Shown piece by piece: positions 16,013 through 23,158 of a stretch of DNA of 23,158 nt. The notes below the pieces were generated by a model, which worked only from the letters and a program-made list of their open reading frames with translations, searched no databases and was not told where the DNA came from. Every line of letters begins with the position of its first letter. Within the stretch, counting starts at the first letter, position 1. This DNA comes from Chara braunii (lineage: Eukaryota > Streptophyta > Charophyceae > Charales > Characeae). Location of the stretch: contig BFEA01000095.1 of the NCBI GenBank assembly GCA_003427395.1, positions 2,357,537-2,380,694 on the forward strand, written 5' to 3'. The position numbers and the translations under genes were made by a program.

Positions 16013-16308
16013 GAAAAAAAAATTAACGATTTTTTTTTTTTTTTTCACAAGTCCTGGTGTCGTTTGATGACCTGATACATTTGGCGTCGCGGCTTACATA
16101 AGACTTAGGCAACTTCAAGGTTCAATAATAGATCAAGCTGGTCAACAGACAAAACAAAAAAACAAAATTTAAAATCAATAAAAGAAAGTTAAGAAACGAA
16201 CTTCAAAAACATATATACCTCCAAGCCGCTTCGACGTGGTACCTGCAACCATACAGTTCAACAAGTGACAACAACATACAAACAGAACTACAAAAACATT
16301 CAAAAACA
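16013..16308. other. Unassigned AT-rich sequence
   Basis: Contains poly(A)/poly(T) patches and no recognised gene. If the CCGGA cluster belongs to the hAT element, this is its 3' untranslated region. Confidence 0.4.
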
Positions 16309-16389
16309 TCACTTCTCACAGAACTGCAGAGAACAGTCCCAAAGACGTCCATACTCCATACGAGTCCAGAGCAAAATGTGTTCACATAA

Positions 16390-16390
<1 letters not shown>

Positions 16391-16467
<77 letters not shown>
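16391..16467. repeat. (CT)n microsatellite at the 3' end of the transposase
   Basis: About 77 bases of pure CT. On the minus strand it follows the basic motif KKKRR and reads as Arg-Glu repeats, so expansion of a codon pair in the tail may have produced it, and the original stop cannot be placed. Confidence 0.95.
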
Positions 16468-16469
<2 letters not shown>

Positions 16470-18278
16470 GCTTTTTCTTAGCAAGGGGCTCATCTTCAGA
16501 ATCAGCGCCCGGTGATTCTGAAGATTCTTTTGTGCTGCATTCCTCCCCCTCTTTCGATCTCTTCTCGTCTTTCACTTCGGCGCTGCCCTTCCGAGATGAT
16601 TCCCCCTCTTCCCTTGTCTCCCTTGCGTCCACCTGCACCTCCTCTTCCCGCAGCACCTTCCTTGGTCGCCCCTTGGATCTTTTTCCAAGCCCCTTTGCTG
16701 CAACCTCGAGACCAGCATCCTGTTTGCTCCCCCGCTCGGATGCCTCTGCATCTCCGGGCGCCTGCTCCTCGTCTGCCTCCGTGCCCTGCACATGTGCCAC
16801 CTTACGTGGTCGCCCCGGAGGCCTCTTTGCAGGCGCCTTCACATTGGGTGCGCACGCTTGAGCTCTTGCATTGATATACTTCTCAAAGTGCTCGGATGTC
16901 ATAGTCTTGTCTGCATGCTGAGATTCCTGCAAATGCAAGCGGGCGAGGTACTTGGAAGGCCGTATGGCCTTCCTCCATGAAGGTAGCTCCTTGTTCAGCT
17001 CCCTTTGGAGCTCAAGCAAGCTTCAGGTGGCCCGCTGGCGTGCAATGGAGCTTGCCTTGGCCACGTTATCACGGGCGCCATCATCGTCGTCGTCGTCTTC
17101 ATCCTCACAATCCTCCGCTTCCTCCCTGTCGCCACGCAGCTTGGCTCTCCACTCCTGCACCCTCTTCTTTGCGTCCTCGCACAATTGCTCTGCTGTCAAG
17201 CCCCCGACCCCATCCCTCCAAGGCTTCTTCTTCGGGTCTTCCTTTTCAACCGGCTTCTTCTCAAGCTTGTCCAACAGATGCTGGTTCCATCTATTGTATA
17301 CCAATGTGCTCAATTGTGCGACGACAAGGCTGTTGTGCGGTTTGGAGTGAATCCTTTCGAAAAGACTCCAATTCCGCTCACAACCGGAAGCAGACGACCC
17401 CTGTCCAAGCAAACGGATTGCCTGGCGTTGCAAGTTCGGCAACTCAGTGCACCACTCTCTCCACCATCTGGCTGGTTGGCCGCCGTCCGCCTCTGCAAGT
17501 GCCCTCTCGCTTCTGAACTTGCCTGTCCCTTCAATCCAGCAATTCACCTCCTCGTCCAACTCCTTGTACTCCGTTGGTTTCGCCCAAGAGTACACCCACG
17601 TCCAAAAATCATCCATCACCTCAGGGTCCTTTTCCAAGCTCGAGTTCCTGAACTCAAGATCAAGGAACATTGCTGCACAATGCAGTGGAGAAGTCATAGT
17701 GTTCCACCTCAACATTATGATCTCCTCGAGCTCTTTCTTCTCCATTTCTGTGAAACACTCCTCGCTGCGTAAGCTCTCCACAGCCGCATCCATGCCGCCG
17801 TAGATCTTGCTCATCGTCGCTCCAACTCCTTCGCTCAACTTCAAGAGTTGAAGTAGTTTCTCAGACTACTTCTGCACCTTCTCGACTCCTGCCCAAAAAT
17901 CATTGTCGAGGATGGTCTCTGTCGCAACAGCAAACAAATACCGCTGCCCGGGAAACAAGATGCTATCCTTCCAGTCCTTGTCTGTCAAACACGTTCACAG
18001 CGGCAGGTACAAGTGCTGCACGTTGTCCAGCATGATGAAATTTGTGGCGAACCGAGTCGCTCCTAGCCTTGCGAGAATTGATCCATGGGAATTGACGAGG
18101 AGCAAGTCCCGCACCCTCGAGTGGCTCATAGAAAAACTTCACTACCTCCGCTGACTTCTTCGGAATGACGTCCACCCACCCGATCTTCCCAAACTGCTTG
18201 AGCATCAGGTCAATGCTGTGCGTTGTGCACGACACTTAGAAGATGTGTTTGAACTCCGCCTCAACCATCCGCCCTGCA

Positions 18279-18286
18279 GCTGCACA
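18279..18286. repeat. 8-bp target-site duplication, left copy
   Basis: GCTGCACA, identical to 20031-20038, directly flanks the inserted element. Eight bases is the target duplication length of hAT transposons. Confidence 0.85.
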
Positions 18287-18449
18287 CTGTGTGTCTTTTA
18301 ATGGAGAACGGGGGAATTAAACTCCCGTTGAATCCCGTTAAATTAAAAAAAATCTCGTTGAATTCACGTTAAACGCGAAAATGGGCCGCTCCCGCGCTTT
18401 TCGGAAAAACAAAATTGATGCGCGGCGTCCGGAACACGTGGCCCTAGGC

Positions 18450-18485
18450 ACAAAAAAAAAAATAAAAAAAAAAAAAAAAAAAAAA
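18450..18485. repeat. Poly(A) run
   Basis: Nearly pure A run inside the inserted element. Frames crossing it (poly-Lys on plus, poly-Phe on minus) are artefacts. Confidence 0.9.
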
Positions 18486-18549
18486 TTCCCCCCAACCCCT
18501 GAAGCACCTCCCATCCGCCCCCACATCCCCCAACCCCGAACGCCCCAGT

Positions 18550-18679
18550 TATGTGTGTATAGGTGTGCTGTGTGTGCGCGTATGTGTGTATGTGTGTGCG
18601 TGCGCGTGAGAGTGTGTCTATGCATGAATATGAATGTATGCGCGTGCGTTTGTGTATGTGTGTGTTTGTAAGTGTGTGC

Positions 18680-18721
<42 letters not shown>

Positions 18722-18722
18722 A
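18550..18722. repeat. (TG)n microsatellite, imperfect to pure
   Basis: Imperfect TG/CG-rich repeats lead into a pure (TG)n at about 18681-18720, within the inserted element. Confidence 0.9.
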
Positions 18723-19150
18723 TGATTGTTGGCGTGTGTCCATTGTTTCTCTTTTGAGGGATATAGTTTTTTCCCGTTGAAAACTGGGGGGGCGGGCGAT
18801 TTGGGTCTGTTTTTTTTTTTTTTTTTTCTCTTCTGCTGCATCTTCCCAGAAATATAGTATCCAAGCATTCTGTTGTTTGTTACCAAGTAACGAAATCTAG
18901 GACGAACTGCCATGGCTCGTTGGCAGGGCTTGCTAAGAAAAGAAAAGAAAAGAAAAGAAAAAACGTACTTACCTTTGCCATGAATCTGGTAGAACATAGG
19001 TAGATACAGTGCTAGTAGTTTAGAGCTTGAAATGTCATTTTTCCTGGCCGCGTGTGGGGCGGCACAACCCTTGGTAGCTTACTATTCGTTTTTCAGGTTT
19101 TTCCTTTTTTTTCTTTTTTTTCCCTCTTGCGATCCAAGAATCAGAGCTCC
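18723..19150. other. Unassigned part of the inserted element
   Basis: Holds a T21 run (18811-18830), an AAAAG repeat (18935-18962) and T-rich patches near 19090-19125. No gene recognised. Confidence 0.6.
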
Positions 19151-19154
19151 GTCC

Positions 19155-19533
19155 AGCGGCCTAGCTCAGTTGATTAGGCACGCAAGTGGTATTCAGGAGG
19201 TTGTGGGTTCAATCCCCGCCTATGGCACTCTCGATGCCAACCAACTGAGATAATCAGTTGGATCCTTTCAGTCTATATCAGTAAGGTCTTCAGCCAACAC
19301 GTCTGGGAGGCACCCCCTGTCCCTACTATCCTACCTAAGTGTGACCAGCACTGAGGACCATCACCCTACCAGTATTGAGGGCAACTTGGACCACATAGTA
19401 GTGACAAGCACCAGGGTTGGGCCAACCTCCCAGCCCTAATAGAAGCGGAGCCGGACGAACCATGTTGTACGGGAACTTCGGACGCCAGACTCATGCAATC
19501 TGCTACAGGTCCAATTTGTGTGTGTGTGTGTGT
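19155..19533 (+). mobile_element. tRNA-derived SINE
   Basis: The head contains a tRNA-type A box, tagctcagttgattagg (19162-19178), and a B box, ggttcaatccc (19206-19216), 44 bases apart, the internal RNA polymerase III promoter of tRNAs. The T-arm (GTGGG/CCCGC) folds, but the acceptor ends do not pair and the sequence continues for about 300 bases of unrelated body, ending at a (TG)n-(T)n tail. That organisation is a SINE rather than a tRNA gene. The body carries a small internal duplication (agcactgaggaccatcaccc, followed by accagtattgaggg). No target duplication was identified. It lies inside the hAT-like element. Confidence 0.7.
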
Positions 19534-19925
19534 TTTTTTCCTTTTTTTTCTTTTTTTTTTCTTTTTATGGTTTTAATTTTTTTTTAAATATACGAAGTTC
19601 TAAAAAATAAATAAATAAATCAATTGTTGTATATCTTTGAAAGATCTACAACCCTATATTTTTTATTTGTTTTTATGTTTTTGTTTTAGCCATTAAAAAA
19701 TTTGTGTCACACCCAAAAAAAAAACACTCATTTCATTTTAGTTTTTGATTTTTTCATTGTGTGTTTATGTTTTTGATTTTTTAAAAATATATTTAAAAAN
19801 NAAAAAAAAAAAAAAAAAAAAAAAATATAGGGTTGTAGTCCTAAAAAAAACCTATAGCCCCATTTTTTTTTTTTTTTGTTTTTTGGACAATTTGTAGCCC
19901 AGGAAAAAAATCATTACGGACCCTA
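19534..19925. other. AT-rich sequence with an assembly gap marker
   Basis: Very AT-rich, with (AAAT)n at about 19603-19620. Two Ns at 19800-19801 sit before a poly(A), so the true length here is uncertain. tctacaaccctatatttttt (about 19649) is the inverse of aaaatatagggttgtag (about 19823), forming an inverted pair inside the element. Confidence 0.6.
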
Positions 19926-20030
19926 TTAATTCGAGTCCAACGCGCGTTTGAACGGGAGTTTAACGCGAATTCAACGCGCGTTGAATTTTTCAACGAGGAA
20001 CCCGCGTTGAATTCAAAATCGGACACACAG

Positions 20031-20038
20031 GCTGCACA
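20031..20038. repeat. 8-bp target-site duplication, right copy
   Basis: GCTGCACA, identical to 18279-18286. Confidence 0.85.
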
Positions 20039-20884
20039 TGTTGCTGCATTGTCCATCACCACCCCCACCATTGCCTCCTCCCCGATCTCGCGGATAGCCG
20101 TGGACAAAATGTCGAAGTCTTTCTTTGCCCCCTTCTCTCGGCGCTGCATACAAACAGCCCGCCAAAAGGCGAAGCCTTTGGGGAAGGAGACCATCACATT
20201 TATGAATGGTCTTCCTCGCCGATCAGTCCACCCATCGAGTTGCAACATGCAACCGCTGACGGGCCATTCCTTGCGCAGCTGCTCCATCCTCTCGGACACC
20301 CGCTTCCGTGTGACAGCCACCCTTTTCGTTCGCACCTCGTCGAATTTGGCGTACTGGAAGGACTTCGGCGCGTTCATCAGCGCCCTCACCATGCGATCCC
20401 AATACATGCTCCGCATCATATCGAAGGGCGCACACTCATTTGTCATCCAATCGTCGACTGTACACTGGGTTTGCTCGTTCACATTGATGATAGCTACGTT
20501 TCCAACGATTTTTGTTTGTCTATCGTGCGTTGTCGAGGACTTGATGAGATCAACAGTGGTGACTGCATCCTCCGTGTCGATTTCATCCTCGCTCGAAGAC
20601 AGATCAAGATCAACACCAGCTCCGGTAAGTGCACCTCCAAGCTCTGCAATAGCGGCATCTCTTCCTTGCTCCCTCCGTAGCAATTCTTCCTTGCTGATTG
20701 TCCCTCTCAGACGTGTGACATTGCAGGCACCTTTCAGGAAATGATCCCTCAGGTGGGAGGCAGTCCCGATTCTATTCTGGTTGCAGTACTTGCATCTTCA
20801 CACCTTGTTTCCCTTATCAGTTCCCCCAGATGCTTTCACAGTCTCGAAGTGCTTCTTCACCGGTTGTGCTGCATGCTTAGTCAT
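20039..20884 (-). pseudogene. hAT transposase pseudogene, 5' part (BED finger and DUF659 start)
   Basis: Reading from the ATG at 20884-20882: MTKHAAQPVKKHFETVK, then RCKYCNQNRIGTASHLRDHF with following Cys, a BED-type zinc finger (C-x2-C ... H), the DNA-binding module of many plant hAT transposases. An in-frame TGA at 20800-20798 lies just before the finger, where BED fingers usually have Trp. After an acidic linker (SSSEDEIDTED) comes the DUF659 core: LQLDGWTDRRGRPFINVMV, whose Asp is the likely first catalytic Asp, and VGVVMDNAATCAA, with the likely second catalytic Asp. The frame then runs into the inserted element and resumes at 18278. Without the insertion both parts are in one phase. 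Confidence 0.9.
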
Positions 20885-21140
20885 GATGCTGCATCACATA
20901 TGATGTTCAAAAACCAGTAGCCACTGGAGTCAGAGTCTGAAACTCAGAGTCATCCCTGTCCTCCCTCCCCCTACCCTCTGCAGCCATTCACTCTCTATTG
21001 CCCTTCGTCCCTCAATCAGATTGATTGATTGACTTACTGATAGATTGACTTACTGATTGATTGACTCCTTGGTTGATTGACAACATTTCTGACTTATTGA
21101 TACAAAGAAAAAAAAACGGACAGCATCTTCACATTCCCTG
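20885..21140. other. Unassigned sequence with TGAT-type repeats
   Basis: Upstream side of the hAT transposase; the element's own 5' end should lie here, but no terminal repeat matching the CCGGA-rich side was recognised. Imperfect attgattgact/ttactgat repeats lie at about 21016-21080. Confidence 0.5.
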
Positions 21141-21315
21141 TGGGGTTAGAATTTCATAATTTTCGAAATAATTCCGTATTGGGGTTGAGCAGCAACAAAC
21201 GAACGCATCGGGCAACATTTTGCCACCCCCCATGGGGTCAGAATGTGAAACCTCCAAAATAATTCCATAATAATTCCATACGGGGGCTGGGCATCAACAA
21301 ACGAGCGCCCCCCAA
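21141..21315. repeat. 92-bp tandem dimer
   Basis: tggggttagaatttcat...ataattccgtattggggttg, then gagcagcaacaaacgaacgc (21141-21214), recurs 92 bases later as tggggtcagaatgtgaa...gggcatcaacaaacgagcgc (21233-21308), with moderate divergence. Confidence 0.75.
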
Positions 21316-22354
21316 AAAAATCAAACAAACATAAGATTCGTGAAAACCCAACAAAAAAAAATGTTGGGTTTGAACGAAATTTATTTAGGTTTATAAGAGT
21401 ACAGTTTTTTGACCTTCTACAAGAGCAAGATTCTTTGCAAAGTAAAAAAAAAAAAAACAGAAAAAAAATATATATATATTTTTGAGAATCACTGGAAGTG
21501 ATGAGGAAAAAAGCAAAATTTTCCATAGTAAATCATTACTAGGCGGAACATCGTATATTTATAAATTGAAATATCAATGTTTTTTTTTAATCTTAAAAGA
21601 TCATGTGTTTAGTCCTACAAGTTGTGTATGACGACGAACATGTTCGAGGGTTTGCAAACGTGCGAACATGTTATCTTGTTTGTTAATAGTTTTTAATACG
21701 TTCGCCATAACATATTCTCCCATTTCTGGGCAAATAACTGCAAACTTCCTTTTTTTTTTAAATGTTATTTTTTTTTTTTCTTTTGGTTCTTTATTTTTGA
21801 CTTGCGTTTGATTAAACATTTGAAGCTGTCTCCAAGACAAAAGTTGTTTGTGTTATTATTTTACATAACATATATTTTTTGACAAAGATTTTACTGTTAA
21901 CTTCAAAATTGTTTTATAGAGTCTGTAAATGTTGAAAACGACATATAGTCCTATATGCCAGAATTCACAAAAACGGTTTTTTACAACTCTTGACTTTGTT
22001 TTGTTTGAGCTCTGTTTTTCTGCAAGTCCATTGAGAATGACTTATAGTCCTATAACAGGATCTTTGGACGAAAGAGTTTTCTTCAACATCTAGAGGATCG
22101 CTCGACTGTTTGCTTGATTTTTTGCCTTGTCTTTTGGAAAGTGCTCGAAAATGTGTTTTTTTTTTTAATCAGAAATAAAAGTTTGACTTCTACTTTTTCA
22201 CTCTATACCAAATGTTGGGTTTAGTGTTTTTTTTGGGTTTTCACAAATTCTGTGTTGAAAGCGTTTCAGAAAACTTTCACCCTCCATTGAGATCACAAAG
22301 TCGAATAATCCAAATTTTTTCAATGCTCACCACCCACGTCAAACTCGGGTACGA
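21316..22354. other. AT-rich unassigned region
   Basis: About 1 kb rich in poly(A)/poly(T) runs, an ATAT patch (21469-21478) and no recognisable gene. A short motif, acttatagtcctata/acatatagtcctatat, occurs twice (about 21941 and 22040). The short frames in this stretch have no domain signature. Confidence 0.5.
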
Positions 22355-22414
22355 TTGATTGATTGATGGATTGATGGATGGATGGATGATGGATTGGTCG
22401 TTTGATCAATGATT

Positions 22415-22471
<57 letters not shown>

Positions 22472-22540
22472 CAATCAATCGGTCAATCGACCAATCCATC
22501 AATCGATTAATCAATCAATCAATCAATCAATCAATCTCCA
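22355..22540. repeat. Palindromic (GATT)n/(AATC)n microsatellite
   Basis: A (GATT)n run (about 22416-22470) switches at tgatcaatca into its complement (AATC)n, which continues with interruptions to 22536. The two halves are reverse complements and could form a long hairpin or cruciform. Confidence 0.9.
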
Positions 22541-22702
22541 CGAAGTCAAGCCAATAGTCAACAAAATCGAGCCAATAGCACGGCTGGTAGTCCGCGAAGT
22601 CGAGCCAATAGCCCTCAAAGTAGAGGATGATAGTCTGCAAAGTCGAACCAATAGTTCACAAAGTCGAGAAGGATAGTCAATCAATCAACTGACCGAACCA
22701 TT

Positions 22703-22734
<32 letters not shown>

Positions 22735-22955
22735 CATCAATCAATCCATCAATCAATCTCCACGAAGTCTAGCCAATAGCCAACAAAATTGAGCCAATAG
22801 CACGGCTAGTAGTCCCCGAAGTTGAGCCAATAGCCCTCAAAGTGGAGGACGATAGTCCGCAAAGTCGAGCCAATAGTCCACAAAGTCAAGAACGATAGTC
22901 CACAGAGTCGAGCCAGTAGTCCACAAAGTCGAGAACGATAATCATAGTAATGTGA
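22536..22955. repeat. 222-bp tandem dimer built of ~20-bp units
   Basis: ctccacgaagtc starts at 22536 and 22758, 222 bases apart, each followed by near-identical sequence. Inside, a ~20-bp unit (aaagtcgagccaatagtcca and variants with gagaacgatagtc) repeats about eight times per copy. The AATC microsatellite separates the two copies, so it was duplicated with them. Confidence 0.85.
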
Positions 22956-22979
22956 GCCGCGCATAATTGATCAACAACA

Positions 22980-23081
22980 CAGATCGTACGTAGGGAGAGA
23001 GAGACAAAAGTCAAAGATCGCAAGTAGGGAGGGAGAGAGAGAATCCCAAGTTCGCAAGTAGGTAGAGAGGGACAGAGGAGG

Positions 23082-23158
<77 letters not shown>
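22980..23158. repeat. Short minisatellite and terminal (GA)n microsatellite
   Basis: Three copies of a gatcgtacgtagggagag/gatcgcaagtagggaggg type unit (about 22981, 23015, 23050) pass into a pure GA run from about 23095 to the window end. Confidence 0.9.

Larger units (their letters stand above)
16390..18286 (-). pseudogene. hAT transposase pseudogene, 3' part (catalytic end, dimerisation domain, AT-hooks)
   Basis: This is the C-terminal two thirds of a BED/DUF659-type hAT transposase, a DDE enzyme that cuts and joins transposon ends in the nucleus. Seen in order: AAGRMVEAEFKH at the upstream edge; CTTHSIDLMLKQFGKIGWV; ATRFATNFIMLDNV; an ALAEADGGQPARWWREW tract; and the dimerisation motif SASGCERNWSLFERIHSKPH (about 17390) ending LVYNRWNQHLL. 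Next come an acidic run and a basic tail with two AT-hooks (PPGRPRK, SKGRPRK). Breaks: TAA at 18238-18236, a frameshift near 18120-18136, TGA at 17997-17995, TAG at 17868-17866, and TGA at 17025-17023 between the dimerisation part and the AT-hook part. The tail runs into a (CT)n microsatellite (poly-Arg-Glu) at about 16391-16467, with a stop at 16309. The frame resumes at 20039 once the inserted element is skipped. Confidence 0.9.
18287..20030. mobile_element. Non-autonomous hAT-like element inserted in the hAT transposase gene
   Basis: The element begins CTGTGTGTC (18287-18295) and ends GACACACAG (20022-20030), perfect 9-bp terminal inverted repeats, and is flanked by the exact 8-bp duplication GCTGCACA. 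Its two ends also share subterminal motifs in inverted orientation (ttaaactcccgttgaa at about 18317-18332; its relative ttcaaacgggagtttaac... at about 19940-19965) and several cgttgaattc/cgttaaac units. Removing the 1744 bp plus one duplication restores an unbroken reading frame across the junction (…NAATCAAAGRMV…), which confirms the boundaries. Inside are poly(A), (TG)n, an AAAAG repeat, a SINE and AT-rich sequence; no transposase. It therefore depended on an enzyme made elsewhere. Confidence 0.85.

Noticed and set aside
16309-16390. The C-terminal ~27 residues after the Arg-Glu repeat as part of the transposase.
   Set aside because: They lie beyond an expanded microsatellite and look like read-through of untranslated sequence.
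17005-17772. A 255-codon plus-strand frame over the hAT region.
   Set aside because: It is the antisense shadow of the hAT transposase, whose motifs are clear on the minus strand.
19155-19230. An intact tRNA gene.
   Set aside because: The T-arm pairs, but the acceptor stem does not and there is no clear anticodon stem; it fits a SINE head better.

Overview
The window looks like repeat-dense nuclear DNA from the green lineage. A U6-derived sequence at 7119 carries the plant-type U6 5' end, the transposon proteins are of the hAT type with BED and DUF659 domains common in plant genomes, and dinucleotide microsatellites, poly(A/T) runs and minisatellites occur every few hundred bases. A streptophyte alga such as a charophyte would fit, but that is an inference and no gene here fixes the species. 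Only one clean protein gene is visible; most of the rest is mobile-element debris and tandem repeats.

Layout. 1-1530: microsatellite, a cluster of short AGGGGTATTTTGCAAA-like motifs, a small MITE, a decayed foldback, an 89-bp tandem repeat and two decayed U6 snRNA copies on the minus strand. 1530-3330: a 237-bp purine/pyrimidine-skewed satellite with a palindromic core, split by a ~540-bp insertion that carries two tandem hammerhead ribozymes (minus strand) whose cleavage sites are 169 nt apart. 3780-4790: a 73-bp tandem array and a duplicated GATCCTTGAT-rich segment. 5002-6621: an intact 539-codon reading frame of unknown function, followed by a 250-bp tandem duplication of its 3' end. 7100-7260: a textbook U6 retropseudogene with poly(A) tail and 18-bp target-site duplication. 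7640-13480: microsatellites, a CTG-rich degenerate tract, a ~670-bp long-inverted-repeat element at 11094 with a palindromic minisatellite inside it, a type III hammerhead ribozyme on the plus strand at 12571, and a GC-rich inverted-repeat element at 13298. 13734-14540: a broken gene for a Cys/His-rich RING-like protein. 14730-15840: two direct copies of a ~250-bp interspersed repeat.

15870-20884 is dominated by a hAT transposase pseudogene on the minus strand: BED zinc finger, DUF659/RNase H-like region, hAT dimerisation domain and a tail with two AT-hooks, broken by several in-frame stops and a frameshift. It is split by a 1744-bp element (18287-20030) with 9-bp terminal inverted repeats and an exact 8-bp target duplication, which is the hAT signature. 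So one hAT-like element sits inside another, and it carries a tRNA-derived SINE. 20885-23158 is AT-rich and ends in minisatellites, a palindromic GATT/AATC microsatellite and a GA run.

The genes do not form a pathway. What links them is RNA- and DNA-level mobility: self-cleaving ribozymes of retroelement type, snRNA retrocopies made by a LINE-like machinery, SINEs and nested hAT elements.
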